Source: Butyricicoccus sp. OM04-18BH (GTDB lineage Bacteria > Bacillota > Clostridia > Oscillospirales > Butyricicoccaceae). Taken from it: a DNA stretch of 64,000 nucleotides. Numbering within the stretch: the first letter of the stretch is position 1; each line of letters begins with the position of its first letter. Of the stretch, positions 52,738 to 62,573 are shown piece by piece. The position numbers and the translations under genes are program-made. The notes beneath the pieces are model-generated. The model had not been told where the DNA came from. It ran no database searches and saw only the letters and a list, made by a program, of their open reading frames with translations. The stretch is taken from assembly GCF_003481705.1 (NCBI RefSeq), contig NZ_QULN01000007.1:29485-93484 (forward strand), written 5' to 3'.

Positions 52738-53229
52738 ATGAAGAACCCCGAAAAACTGCTCGACCTGCTCAGCCAGGACGCCCGTCTTTCGACCGCCCAG
52801 CTCGCCGCCATGACCGGCTTTTCTGAGGACGAGGTCGTATCTCAGCTCAAGCACTATGAAAAGAACGGCACCATTCTCGGCTACAAGGCTCTCGTCGACT
52901 GGGACAAGACCGACCGCGAGAGCGTTACCGCGCTCATCGAGGTCAAGATCACGCCGCAGAAGGGCATGGGCTTCGACGAGATCGCCCGTCAGATCTACTC
53001 GCACCATCAGGTCGAGAGCGTTTATCTGATGAGCGGCGGCTTCGACCTGACCGTCATCATCAAGGACCGCACCATGCGCGAGGTCGCGCGCTTCGTCGCC
53101 GAGCAGCTCGCGCCGATGGAGAACGTTCTCTCCACCGGAACCCACTTCATCCTCAAAAAGTACAAGGACTACGGCGTTGAATATAACCCCTCCGAAAAAG
53201 ATAAAAGAGAGGTCATGATGTCATGGTAA
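52738..53229 (+). CDS. Lrp/AsnC-family transcriptional regulator
   Basis: The protein has 163 residues; GGGAGG lies 8 nt before the ATG. The N-terminal HTH (LLDLLSQDARLSTAQLAAMTGFSEDEVVSQL part) is followed by the RAM/ACT-like ligand domain (VTALIEVKITPQKGMGFDE, then VYLMSGGFDLTVIIKDRTMREVARFV). It probably senses an amino acid and controls itself and the aminotransferase gene that overlaps its end by 7 bp. The pair is typical of Firmicutes. Confidence 0.92.
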   Translation: MKNPEKLLDLLSQDARLSTAQLAAMTGFSEDEVVSQLKHYEKNGTILGYKALVDWDKTDRESVTALIEVKITPQKGMGFDEIARQIYSHHQVESVYLMSGGFDLTVIIKDRTMREVARFVAEQLAPMENVLSTGTHFILKKYKDYGVEYNPSEKDKREVMMSW

Positions 53230-54407
53230 ACTACGATCAGATGCTTTCTGACCGCGTCAAAGTAGTCAAACCTTCGGGCATCCGCCGTTTTTTCGAAATG
53301 GCAGCCAAAATGCCCCACGCGATCTCGCTCGGCGTCGGCGAACCGGATTTCGAGACCCCGTGGCAGATCCGGCGCGCCGGCATCCAGTCGCTTGAGAAGG
53401 GTCAGACCTTCTATACCTCCAACTGGGGTCTTGCCGAGCTGCGCAGCCAGATCGCCGCGCTCGCGCGCCGCAAGTACCAGCTGTGCTACGACGCGGACAA
53501 GGAGATCCTCGTCACCGTCGGCGGCTCCGAGGCCATCGACAATACCATCCGCGCCCTCGTCAATCCCGGCGAAGAGGTGCTCATTCCCGAGCCGAGCTTT
53601 GTCTGCTACACGCCGCTCACGCAGATGGCCGGCGGCGTTCCCGTGCCGCTTCCGACCCGCGTCGAGGACAGCTTCAAGCTGACCCCCGAGGCGCTCCGCG
53701 CCGCCATCACGCCGCGCACCAAGCTGCTCATTCTCCCCTATCCGAACAACCCGACCGGCGCCATCATGAACCGCGACGAGCTTCAGGCGATCGCGAACGT
53801 CATCCGCGAGACCAACATCATGGTGCTCTCCGACGAGATCTACAACAGCCTGACCTACGGTCCCGACCGCCATGTATGCTTCGCGGAAATCGAGGGCATG
53901 AAGGAGCGCACCATCGTCGTGGACGGCTTCTCCAAGTCCTACGCCATGACCGGCTGGCGTCTCGGCTGGGCGATGGGCCCGAAGGAGCTTATGCGCCACA
54001 TCTGCAAGATCCATCAGTTCGGCATCATGTCCGCCCCGACGACCGCGCAGTTCGCCGGCATCGAGGCCATCCGCACGGGCGACGACGACATCGCGCGCAT
54101 GCGCGACCAGTACGACCTGCGCCGCCGCTTCCTGCTCGGCGAGCTCCGCTCGATGGGACTCGACTGCTTCGAACCCGAGGGCGCGTTCTATATCTTCCCC
54201 TCCATCGAGTCCACCGGACTCACCTCCGAGGAGTTCTGCGAGCGCCTGCTGCACGAGCAGGAGGTCGCGGTCATCCCCGGCAGCGCGTTCGGCGCGAGCG
54301 GCGAGGGCCACGTGCGCATCTCCTACTCCTATTCAATGAAGCACCTGCGCGAGGCCTGCTCGCGTATGCGCAAGTTCCTCGAAAACCTGAAGCAGGAACA
54401 GAAATAA
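53223..54407 (+). CDS. Aminotransferase class I/II, probably aspartate or aromatic type
   Basis: The protein has 394 residues; the start overlaps the regulator stop. The fold type I pattern is clear: ISLGVGEPDFETPWQIRRAG, YPNNPTGAIMNRDEL, DEIYNSLTYG, the PLP Lys in VDGFSKSYAMTGWRLGWA, and the carboxylate Arg in GHVRISYSYS. It belongs to the MalY/AspC-like clade of Clostridia. The exact amino acid is not known, but regulation by the coupled Lrp protein suggests amino-acid-responsive expression. Confidence 0.93.
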   Translation: MVNYDQMLSDRVKVVKPSGIRRFFEMAAKMPHAISLGVGEPDFETPWQIRRAGIQSLEKGQTFYTSNWGLAELRSQIAALARRKYQLCYDADKEILVTVGGSEAIDNTIRALVNPGEEVLIPEPSFVCYTPLTQMAGGVPVPLPTRVEDSFKLTPEALRAAITPRTKLLILPYPNNPTGAIMNRDELQAIANVIRETNIMVLSDEIYNSLTYGPDRHVCFAEIEGMKERTIVVDGFSKSYAMTGWRLGWAMGPKELMRHICKIHQFGIMSAPTTAQFAGIEAIRTGDDDIARMRDQYDLRRRFLLGELRSMGLDCFEPEGAFYIFPSIESTGLTSEEFCERLLHEQEVAVIPGSAFGASGEGHVRISYSYSMKHLREACSRMRKFLENLKQEQK

Positions 54408-54410
54408 CAA

Positions 54411-54457
54411 AAAAGAGACCCGATACAGTAAAAACAATCTGTATCGGGTCTTTTTTT
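54411..54457 (+). terminator. Terminator of the Lrp-aminotransferase operon
   Basis: GACCCGATACAG (54417-54428) pairs with CTGTATCGGGTC (54439-54450); AAAAGA and TCTTTTTTT extend it on both sides. Bidirectional with pyrE. Confidence 0.9.
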
Positions 54458-54466
54458 CTGCAAATT

Positions 54467-55129
54467 TTAGAATACGCAGTACTGCTTCATGTAGGCGTCC
54501 ATCAGCGGCAGGAGGTGTGCGTACTCCGCCTTGTCCGCAAGATACTCACGGATGTCCTGAACGGTCACGAGGGCGTGCACCTTGATGCCGAATTCCTCAC
54601 CGACCTCCATGACAGCGGTCTTGCCGGGATTCTGGCCGACCTCGCAGCGGTTGACCGAGATGAACATATCGGTTACCTTGACGTCCGCGCAGCTCTTGAG
54701 CACCGGCATGGTCTCGCGGATCGCGGTGCCTGCGGTGATAACGTCCTCGATGATGATGACGCGGTCGCCGTCCTGCGGCTTGTAGCCGACGATGTTGCCG
54801 CCCTCGCCGTGGTCCTTCGCTTCCTTGCGGTTGAAGAAGAACGGCTTGTCGATGCCGTAGTTGCGGGCGAGCGCACCGGAAACCGAGGTCGCGAGCGGAA
54901 TGCCCTTGTATGCCGGGCCGAACATCGCGTCGAAGTTGTCGCCTACCGTCTCCTTGACGAGAGCGGCATAGAACTCGCCCAGACGGGAGTTCTGCATACC
55001 GGTCTTATAGTTGCCGGTGTTGACAAAATACGGGGTCTTGCGGCCGGACTTGGTCGTGAAGTCGCCGAAACGCAGAACGTCCGCGCTCATCATAAACTCG
55101 ATAAATTTCTTCTTCGCTTCAGTCAGCAT
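54467..55129 (-). CDS. pyrE: Orotate phosphoribosyltransferase
   Basis: The protein has 220 residues. The PRPP-binding motif is VIIIEDVITAGTAIRETM. Other blocks are LRFGDFTTKSGRKTPYFVNTG, MFGPAYKGIPLATSVSGAL, and the Lys/Arg-rich loop FFFNRKEAKDHGEGG, which closes over the active site. It converts orotate and PRPP to OMP in pyrimidine synthesis. Alone on this strand, with terminators on both sides. Confidence 0.95.
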   Translation of the reverse strand: MLTEAKKKFIEFMMSADVLRFGDFTTKSGRKTPYFVNTGNYKTGMQNSRLGEFYAALVKETVGDNFDAMFGPAYKGIPLATSVSGALARNYGIDKPFFFNRKEAKDHGEGGNIVGYKPQDGDRVIIIEDVITAGTAIRETMPVLKSCADVKVTDMFISVNRCEVGQNPGKTAVMEVGEEFGIKVHALVTVQDIREYLADKAEYAHLLPLMDAYMKQYCVF

Positions 55130-55194
55130 GGGGATTACCGTCCTTTATTCTCGTTTTGTTATTATCAGTATAGCAAATTGGATGGGATATGTAA

Positions 55195-55220
55195 AGAGGC
55201 ACGCCCTGCGACGTGCCTCT
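55195..55220 (-). terminator. Terminator of ilvD
   Basis: AGAGGCACG (55195-55203) pairs with CGTGCCTCT (55212-55220), with TTTACAT following on the minus strand. The flanking GAGTTTGTCG resembles the sequence next to the hairpin at 63821. Confidence 0.7.
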
Positions 55221-55253
55221 GAGTTTGTCGGACAAACGAAGTTTTTCGACAGC

Positions 55254-56915
55254 TTATCGAACTACCGCACCCTGGTCGGCCGAGGTGACCAGACGGGAGT
55301 AGCGGTACAGCCAGCCGGACTTGACGTTCGGCTCACGCGGAACGTACTTTGCACGGCGCGCCTCCATCTCCTCGTCCGAGATGTTGACGTTTATCTTGCT
55401 GTTCGGAATGTCGATGGAGATGATGTCGCCCTCCTCGACCAGACCGATCTCGCCGCCGGAGGCAGCCTCCGGGGAGACATGGCCGATGGATGCGCCGCGG
55501 GATGCGCCGGAGAAACGGCCGTCGGTGATGAGTGCGACCGTGGTGTCGAGCTTCATGCCGGCGAGCGCAGAGGTCGGGTTGAGCATCTCACGCATGCCGG
55601 GGCCGCCCTTCGGACCCTCGTAGCGGATGACGACAACGTCGCCCGGAACGATCTTTCCGTTATAGATAGCGGAAATCGCGTCCTCCTCGCAGTCGAATAC
55701 GCGAGCCGGGCCCTCGTGCACCATCATTTCCGGCGCGACAGCGCTGCGCTTGACAACGCAGCCGTTCTTTGCAATGTTGCCCCACAGGACCGCGATGCCG
55801 CCGGTCTGGGAGTACGGATTTTCGAGCGGACGAACAACCTCGGGGTTGCGATTGACCACGCCCTCCAGGTTCTCACCGACCGTCCTGCCGGTGCAGGTGA
55901 TGAGCGAGAGGTCGAGGAAGCCGCCCTTCGTCAGCTCCTTCATGATGGCCGGAACGCCGCCCGCCATGTAAAGCTGCTCGATATGGTGCGGACCTGCCGG
56001 AGCGAGGTGGCAGATATTCGGCACCTTGCCGGAGAGCTCGTTGAGCGTCTCAAGCTGGAGCGGAACGCCTGCTTCGTTCGCGATCGCGAGCAGATGCAGA
56101 ACCGAGTTGGTCGAGCAGCCGATCGCCATCTCGCAGGTCAGTGCGTTGCGGAATGCAGCCGGGGTCAGAATATCGCGCGGCTTGATGTCCTTCTCGATCA
56201 GCTCCATGATCTTCATGCCGGCGTGCTTTGCCAGATGGATGCGTGCCGCGGAAACCGCCGGCGTCGTGCCGTTGCCGGGCAGCGCCATGCCGATGGCCTC
56301 GGACAGGCAGTTCATCGAGTTTGCGGTGTACATGCCGGCGCACGAGCCGCAGCCCGGGCAGGAATTGCACTCAGCTTCGTAGAACGTCGCCTCGTCCATC
56401 ATGCCGGCCTTGTATGCGCCGACCGCCTCGAAGGTCTTGGACAGCGAAACCTCCTCGCCGCCGAAATGGCCTGCGAGCATCGGGCCGCCGGAAACCAGAA
56501 TGGACGGGATGTTCAGGCGTGCCGCTGCCATCAGCATGCCCGGGACGATCTTGTCGCAGTTCGGGATGAGCACCAGACCATCGAGCTGATGCGCCTGTGC
56601 GAGCGTCTCTACGCTGTCCGCGATGAGCTCGCGGCTCGCCAGAGAATACTTCATGCCGATGTGACCCATTGCGATGCCGTCGCAGACGCCAATTGCCGGA
56701 ACGAGCACCGGCGTGCCGCCTGCCATGCGAACGCCGGCCTTGACTGCGTCCGCGATCTTGTCGAGGTTGATGTGACCCGGGATGATCTCGGAATATGCGG
56801 AAACGACGCCGATGATCGGCTGCTTCATCTCCTCGTCGGTCATGCCGCAGGCGCGCAGCAGAGAACGGTTCGGCATACGCTCGGGGCCTGCGGTGATGTT
56901 GTCACTTCTTCTCAC
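55254..56915 (-). CDS. ilvD: Dihydroxy-acid dehydratase
   Basis: The protein has 553 residues from a GTG at 56915 (AAAGGAGG 8 nt before); the longer upstream frame is not supported. Family blocks: [57 protein letters not shown] (Fe-S Cys residues), [21 protein letters not shown] and [13 protein letters not shown]. It dehydrates dihydroxy-isovalerate and -methylvalerate in branched-chain amino acid synthesis and carries a [2Fe-2S] or [4Fe-4S] cluster. It is downstream of ilvB-N-C on the same strand but separated by a repeat and a terminator. Confidence 0.95.
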   Translation of the reverse strand: MRRSDNITAGPERMPNRSLLRACGMTDEEMKQPIIGVVSAYSEIIPGHINLDKIADAVKAGVRMAGGTPVLVPAIGVCDGIAMGHIGMKYSLASRELIADSVETLAQAHQLDGLVLIPNCDKIVPGMLMAAARLNIPSILVSGGPMLAGHFGGEEVSLSKTFEAVGAYKAGMMDEATFYEAECNSCPGCGSCAGMYTANSMNCLSEAIGMALPGNGTTPAVSAARIHLAKHAGMKIMELIEKDIKPRDILTPAAFRNALTCEMAIGCSTNSVLHLLAIANEAGVPLQLETLNELSGKVPNICHLAPAGPHHIEQLYMAGGVPAIMKELTKGGFLDLSLITCTGRTVGENLEGVVNRNPEVVRPLENPYSQTGGIAVLWGNIAKNGCVVKRSAVAPEMMVHEGPARVFDCEEDAISAIYNGKIVPGDVVVIRYEGPKGGPGMREMLNPTSALAGMKLDTTVALITDGRFSGASRGASIGHVSPEAASGGEIGLVEEGDIISIDIPNSKINVNISDEEMEARRAKYVPREPNVKSGWLYRYSRLVTSADQGAVVR

Positions 56916-56963
56916 GGGGATTTCCTCCTTTAAAAGCAGTCCAGCAGACTGCCTGATAGAAAA

Positions 56964-56995
56964 AACGGGCGGACGGGAAAATCCGTCCGCCCGTT
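56964..56995 (-). terminator. Terminator between ilvC and ilvD
   Basis: AACGGGCGGACGG (56964-56976) pairs perfectly with CCGTCCGCCCGTT (56983-56995). On the minus strand TTTTTCTATC follows, about 45 bp before the ilvD ribosome site. It may end the ilvBNC transcript or attenuate ilvD. Confidence 0.8.
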
Positions 56996-57029
56996 CGGGG
57001 TAGCTGTAAATGACACACACACTGCACCG

Positions 57030-57223
57030 ACCCTCCCCTGTGGGGAACCGCAGCATTCGCTGCGGCATCAAATCGGCACACGAAGTGCGCCGTAAAAACC
57101 CGCGACATGCGCGTGGGTTTTTACACCCCGACTCAGCGCCCGTGGGGCGCGTCGTTCGGGTATCGAAAAGCGGTTTCTACGGAACCGCTTTTCGTATATA
57201 GGGGGCTTTTGAAGCCCCCTATA
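57030..57223 (-). repeat. Structured multi-hairpin repeat, family A, copy 3 (divergent)
   Basis: Read on the minus strand it starts TAGGGGGCTTCAAAAGCCCC and ATATACG, then GAAAAGCGGTT-CCGTAGAAACCGCTTTTC-GATACCC, homologous to copy 2's GTTTCCGGTT-CCGAAGAAACCGGAAAC-GATACCC, followed by CGCCCCACGGGCG and further hairpins (ACGGCGCACTTCGTGTGCCG). The middle conserved linker of copies 1 and 2 is missing. It lies between ilvC and ilvD in the direction of transcription. Confidence 0.6.
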
Positions 57224-57249
57224 GAAATAATGAGAAGCTACGCTTCGAA

Positions 57250-58299
<1,050 letters not shown>

Positions 58300-58336
58300 T
58301 CAGCGGTCAGGTGGCCGTCAATTAAGCGGAATGAAA

Positions 58337-58813
58337 TTATCTGCGGATCGCGGTGACGCCCGAGCGGCTCATCTCCACGATCTCGAAGTTGGAAATGACG
58401 TCGAGGAAGGCGTCGATGCGGCTCGGCACATTCGCCAGCTCCACGATCAGCTCGTCCTCGGTCGAGTCAACGATGCGGCCCTCGTACAGGCTGCACAGCT
58501 GACGGATGTCGTCTCTCGTCGAGGGAGCCTGCGCGTGCAGCTTGACAAAGACAAGCTCGCTGCATACCGAGTCATGCTCCTCGATGTGGTCGACGCGCAT
58601 GACCTCTTCCAGCTTATCGAGCTGCTTGATGATCTGCTCGAGGATGACCTCGTCGCCCTGCACGATGATCGACATACGCGAAACGCGCGGATCATTGGTC
58701 GCGGAAACGGTCAGAGAGTCGATGTTGTAGCCGCGGCGGCCGAACAGGCTGGAAACGCGCGCCAGAACACCGGCGTTATTCTGTACGGTAACAGAAAGGA
58801 TAAACTTCTGCAT
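58337..58813 (-). CDS. ilvN: Acetolactate synthase regulatory small subunit
   Basis: The protein has 158 residues with an N-terminal ACT domain (FILSVTVQNNAGVLARVSS, then RRGYNIDSLTVSAT and RMSIIVQGDE). The C-terminal half (residues 80-158) is the ALS-small-subunit domain (ELVFVKLHAQAPSTRDDI part). It binds valine-type feedback inhibitors and activates the large subunit. Its start is 20 bp after the ilvB stop. Confidence 0.95.
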   Translation of the reverse strand: MQKFILSVTVQNNAGVLARVSSLFGRRGYNIDSLTVSATNDPRVSRMSIIVQGDEVILEQIIKQLDKLEEVMRVDHIEEHDSVCSELVFVKLHAQAPSTRDDIRQLCSLYEGRIVDSTEDELIVELANVPSRIDAFLDVISNFEIVEMSRSGVTAIRR

Positions 58814-58832
58814 TGGTCTATTTTCCCCTTTC

Positions 58833-60497
58833 TCAGTCGGTTACGAGATCGTCGATCGTACCGCCTGCCGGGATCATCGGCAGAACGCGCTCGTCCTTGT
58901 CGATCTGACAGTCGATGAGTACCGGGCCGTCGCTCTGCTGCGCCTTGCGCAGCGCCTCGCGCAGCTCCGCGATGTTGGACGCGCGGTAGCCGACTGCGCC
59001 GAACGCATCGGCGAGCTTGACGTAATCGGTCTTGCGGTGCGGGTCGGTCTGCGAATAGCGGCTGCCGTAGAACATGGTCTGCCACTGACGGACGTTACCG
59101 AGCACGCGGTTGTTCATGATGACCGTGATGATCGGCAGCCTGTAGGAGACTGCGGTGCAGATCTCGTTGAGGTTCATGTGGAACGAGCCGTCGCCCGTGA
59201 TATGGACCACGGTGCGACCCGGGAAGGCGGTCTGTGCGCCAATCGCGGCGCCGTAGCCGAAGCCCATCGTGCCGAGGCCGCCCGAGGTCAGGAACTGACG
59301 CGGATGTCTGCGGCCGTTGTACTGTGCGCTCCAGAGCTGATGCTGACCGACGTCGGTCGCGATGATGGTATCCTCCGGCGTCTCCTCTGCGACCGTGCGG
59401 AGCAGCTGATGCGGATGGATAACGCTTTCGTCGTCCTTTGCGCGGTAGTCGAGCTTCTGCCGCCACTCGGCGATCTGCGCGAGCCATGCGGTGTGCTTGT
59501 TTTCCTTGACGTACGGCAGAACCTTTTCAAGGAAGGTCTTTGCGTCGGAAACGACCGAATAGGTCGTGTCGATGTTCTTGTTGATCTCCGCCGCGTCGAT
59601 GTCCACATGGATGATGCGCGCGCCGGGGGCGAAATGGCCGGTGTTGGTGGCAACGCGGTCAGAGAAGCGCGCGCCGATGCAGATCAGCAGGTCGCTGCGC
59701 TCGACCGCCCAGTCAGCCGAAACCGTGCCGTGCATGCCGATCATGCCGAGGCTCAGCTCGTCATCATCGGGCACGCAGCCGATCGCCATCATGGTGTGCG
59801 CAGACGGGACTTCCGCCTTGCGCATCAGGGCGAGCAGCTCGCTGCCTGCGTCCGAGATTTCGACGCCGCCGCCGTAGTAGATGAACGGGCGCTCAGCCTT
59901 GTCGATCATGTCCGCGACGGTCTTCAGCTGTTCCTCGCTGATGTCGTAGGTCTCATGCACCTCGACCCTGCCCTTCGGGGTGAACTCGGTCGTCGCGGCG
60001 GTGACATCCTTCGGAATGTCGATGAGCACCGGACCCGGACGTCCGGACTGCGCGATGCGGAACGCCTCGCGGACGGTATCCGCGAGCTCCTCTACGTGGC
60101 GTACCACGAAATTGTGCTTGGTGATCGGCATGGTGATGCCGGCGATGTAGACCTCCTGGAAGGAGTCTCGACCGATCAGGCTCGTGCCGACGTTGCCGGT
60201 GATGGCGACCATCGGGATGGAGTCCATATAAGCCGTTGCGATGCCGGTGACGAGGTTGGTCGCGCCCGGGCCGCTCGTTGCGAGGCACACGCCAACCTTG
60301 CCGGTCGAACGGGCATAGCCGTCCGCCGCATGAGCCGCGCCCTGTTCATGTGCCGTCAAAATGTGATGAATGCGGTCGCTGTTTTTATAAAGTGCGTCGT
60401 AGATATTGAGAACCGCGCCGCCCGGGTAGCCGAAAATGGTGTCTACGCCCTGCTCTACGAGCGCGTCGATCAGGATCTCCGAACCGTTCTTTACCAT
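58833..60497 (-). CDS. ilvB: Acetolactate synthase large subunit
   Basis: The protein has 554 residues from the ATG at 60497 (MVKNGSEIL; AAGGAGG 9 nt before); longer frames run into the leader. Domains: PYR domain (TIFGYPGGAVLNIYDALY, HEQGAAHAADGYARSTGKVG, with the catalytic Glu), central FAD/DHS-like domain, and PP domain with GDGSFHMNLNEICTAV and IVMNN-like IMNNRVLGNVRQWQ. It forms acetolactate or acetohydroxybutyrate from pyruvate and oxo acids with thiamine diphosphate. First gene of the ilvBNC run, under a T-box leader. Confidence 0.96.
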   Translation of the reverse strand: MVKNGSEILIDALVEQGVDTIFGYPGGAVLNIYDALYKNSDRIHHILTAHEQGAAHAADGYARSTGKVGVCLATSGPGATNLVTGIATAYMDSIPMVAITGNVGTSLIGRDSFQEVYIAGITMPITKHNFVVRHVEELADTVREAFRIAQSGRPGPVLIDIPKDVTAATTEFTPKGRVEVHETYDISEEQLKTVADMIDKAERPFIYYGGGVEISDAGSELLALMRKAEVPSAHTMMAIGCVPDDDELSLGMIGMHGTVSADWAVERSDLLICIGARFSDRVATNTGHFAPGARIIHVDIDAAEINKNIDTTYSVVSDAKTFLEKVLPYVKENKHTAWLAQIAEWRQKLDYRAKDDESVIHPHQLLRTVAEETPEDTIIATDVGQHQLWSAQYNGRRHPRQFLTSGGLGTMGFGYGAAIGAQTAFPGRTVVHITGDGSFHMNLNEICTAVSYRLPIITVIMNNRVLGNVRQWQTMFYGSRYSQTDPHRKTDYVKLADAFGAVGYRASNIAELREALRKAQQSDGPVLIDCQIDKDERVLPMIPAGGTIDDLVTD

Positions 60498-60550
60498 GCG
60501 AAACCGCCTCCTTTCTCTGTCATACATACATAATTGCTGTCATCGCAAAT

Positions 60551-60838
60551 AAAAAAAGCCTTCATCTCTTTATAAAGAGACAAAGACTTACTCTGCGGTA
60601 CCACTCTTTTTGCCCTGTGCGCCGTGCGCACAAAGCCGCTCGTTCCGATCCTTTAACGCTGATCCTGCGGAGCAGATTACGCCTGGGCCCTGTTTCATCC
60701 CATTTCACCTGCCCGGCTCCCGGAGGACTTTCGCTCTTTCCTTTCCCCACCGTCTTTCACCGACCGACGGCTCTCTCTAAAGGGGCTTCGGGACGCTACT
60801 TTTCCATTCATCGCCGTTACCTTTTTATTGAAGTGTTA
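60551..60838 (-). promoter_or_regulatory. T-box leader of the ilv operon
   Basis: On the minus strand the T-box core AGAGTGGTACCGCAG is at 60593-60607, preceded by a long structured stem I region (AAAAGTAGCGTCCCG, AGAGAGAGCCGTC, GGTGAAAGACGGTGGGG) and followed by a terminator hairpin (AGTCTTTGTCTCTTTA with TAAAGAGATGAAGGCT, then TTTTTTT). It senses uncharged tRNA and allows read-through. The specifier codon could not be assigned; CUC (Leu) and GUC (Val) are candidates in GCGAAAGTCCTCCGGGAG. Confidence 0.92.
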
Positions 60839-60843
60839 TACCT

Positions 60844-60872
60844 ATTATAAAGCGGAAAAGCCGCCTTGTCAA
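60844..60872 (-). promoter_or_regulatory. Promoter of the ilv operon
   Basis: TTGACA (60867-60872 on the plus coordinates) and TATAAT (60844-60849) with a 17-bp spacer, a consensus sigma-70 promoter immediately upstream of the T-box leader. Confidence 0.85.
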
Positions 60873-60980
60873 CGATTATTTCCGACAGATTTATATCTTT
60901 TGTCCGCTTATATTTTGCGCACTTTGGCATCATACTAAAACACACCCGACAGAATAATCCAACTGAAAGGGGAGGTTTTC

Positions 60981-61655
60981 ATGTCCGTGCCTCTCGTGCG
61001 CACACTCGTGCTGTATTTCGCGGTCATCTGCGCGGTGCGGCTGATGGGAAAGCGCCAGCTCGGAGAGATGGACCCGGCCGAGCTCGTCGTGACCATTCTC
61101 GTCAGCGACCTTGCCGCCGTGCCCATGCAGGATCTCGGCATTCCGCTGTTTTTCGGTCTTGTGCCGATCGCTGCGCTCGTCACGCTCGAGGTGCTGCTCA
61201 GCATCCTCTCGCTCAAGAGCCGTTTCTTCCGCCGTCTGCTCAACGGACAGCCTGCCATCATCATCCGCAAGGGACAGCTCGACCTGTCCAAGCTGCGCCA
61301 GCTGCGGCTCACGACCGAGGATCTGGTCGTGGCGCTGCGCAAGCAGAGCGTCGCCTCGGTCAGCGACGTGAAATACGGCGTGATCGAGCCGGACGGCTCG
61401 CTGACCATCGTGCTCTACCCGCAGCAGCAGCCGGTCACGGCGGAAATGCTGTCCCTCTCGCCAAAGGATACCGGACTCCCGCTCGTCGTCATCTCGGACG
61501 GACAGCTGGTCGAACGCTCGCTCAGTCTGCTGCGGCTCGACCGGGACGCCGTTGTCAACCGGCTCAGGAACAGAGGGCTGCGCCCTGAGGAGGTCTTTCT
61601 GATGACGCTTGACGACTGCGGCAATATGTTCGTGCAGAAAAAGGAGGGAGCGTAA
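60981..61655 (+). CDS. DUF421 (YetF-type) membrane protein
   Basis: The protein has 224 residues; GGGGAGG lies 8 nt before the ATG. Three N-terminal membrane segments (LVRTLVLYFAVICAVRLMG, AELVVTILVSDLAAVP, IPLFFGLVPIAALVTLEVLL) carry the family pattern GKRQLGEMDPAELVV. The C-terminal soluble domain has PAIIIRKGQLDLSKLRQLRLT, EDLVVALRKQ, VKYGVIEPDGSLTIVL and FLMTLDDCGNMFVQK. The family in spore formers is linked to the membrane and sporulation (YetF, YkjA, YrbG), with no proven activity. Its stop overlaps the next gene by 1 bp. Confidence 0.9.
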   Translation: MSVPLVRTLVLYFAVICAVRLMGKRQLGEMDPAELVVTILVSDLAAVPMQDLGIPLFFGLVPIAALVTLEVLLSILSLKSRFFRRLLNGQPAIIIRKGQLDLSKLRQLRLTTEDLVVALRKQSVASVSDVKYGVIEPDGSLTIVLYPQQQPVTAEMLSLSPKDTGLPLVVISDGQLVERSLSLLRLDRDAVVNRLRNRGLRPEEVFLMTLDDCGNMFVQKKEGA

Positions 61656-61990
61656 TGCGGCGGCTGACTGCGGCGCTCGTGCTGCTCGCGCTCCTGCTCA
61701 CCGGCTGCGTCTGGAGTCGGCGCTCGGTCGAAAAGGTCTGCACCGAGGCCGCCGAGGCGCTGCACGCAGGCGAGCTCGACCGCGCCCGTGCGATCTGGGA
61801 GGAGGCGCAGCCGCTGCTCGGCGCTCTGCTCCCTCACGAGGAGATCGACGAGACCGGTCTGCTCTTCGAGCGGCTTGCGGCAGCGCATGACGGAACGGGC
61901 GACGAAAATCTGCTCGACCGTGCGGAGCTGCTCGCCCGGCTGCACCATCTTCCCGAGATGGAAAAGGCGTCCTTGCGCAATATACTGTAA
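61655..61990 (+). CDS. DUF4363 family lipoprotein
   Basis: The protein has 111 residues with a signal peptide ending in a lipobox (ALLLTGC, Cys18), so it is probably lipid-anchored outside the membrane. The mature part is helical: EKVCTEAAEALHAGELDRA, RAIWEEAQPLLGALLPHEEI and LARLHHLPEMEKASLRNIL, typical of DUF4363. It usually follows a DUF421 gene, as here, and the two products may form a complex in spore-forming Firmicutes. Confidence 0.85.
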   Translation: MRRLTAALVLLALLLTGCVWSRRSVEKVCTEAAEALHAGELDRARAIWEEAQPLLGALLPHEEIDETGLLFERLAAAHDGTGDENLLDRAELLARLHHLPEMEKASLRNIL

Positions 61991-62078
61991 AGCCTGCCGA
62001 AAAAACTGCGCTTTCCGGCAGGCCCTGTATTGCGAAAACGCAGGAAAGATGGTATGCTCTTGTCAGAGGTGACTGATT

Positions 62079-62573
62079 ATGCGCAGAAAAGACAGAGAAA
62101 TTACCGGACGGGAAAATATCGAGCCCATCCTCCGTGCATGCAAAACCTGCCGCGTGGCGATGATCGCGGACGGCGCGCCCTATGTCGTGCCGCTCAACTT
62201 CGGCTATACGTGGGACGACGACGGCCTGACGCTGTATTTCCACAGCGGCCTCAAGGGTAAGAAGATCGACGCGCTGCGCGCCGACCCGCGTGTCTGCTTT
62301 GAGCTCGACACCGAGCAGGGCGTGACCGGCGAGGGCGACATCGCCTGCCGATACAGCTTCGCCTTCTCCTCCATCGTCGGCTACGGCAGCATGGAGTTCG
62401 CGAAAACGCCCGATGAAAAGCGAAAGGGCTTTGACGTCATCATGCAGCACCAGACCGGCCGCAGCGGCTTCACCTATAACGATGCGTCGCTGTCCGTTGC
62501 CGAGGTGTTCCATGTCCGCGCGGACTCGTTCGAGGCCTCGCGCAAGGCCCTGCGCCCTCGCAAGCCGGAATGA
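62079..62573 (+). CDS. Pyridoxamine-phosphate-oxidase-like flavin protein (nitroreductase/NimA type)
   Basis: The protein has 164 residues; GAGGTG precedes the ATG. A split-barrel FMN-binding fold is indicated by MIADGAPYVVPLNFGY, LTLYFHSGLKGKKIDALR, RVCFELDT and SSIVGYGSMEFA, the latter two being typical of the Nim/PNPOx-2 group. It may reduce nitro compounds or bind haem or flavin in detoxification; no firm substrate is known. The last base pairs overlap the next start (ATGA). Confidence 0.88.
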   Translation: MRRKDREITGRENIEPILRACKTCRVAMIADGAPYVVPLNFGYTWDDDGLTLYFHSGLKGKKIDALRADPRVCFELDTEQGVTGEGDIACRYSFAFSSIVGYGSMEFAKTPDEKRKGFDVIMQHQTGRSGFTYNDASLSVAEVFHVRADSFEASRKALRPRKPE

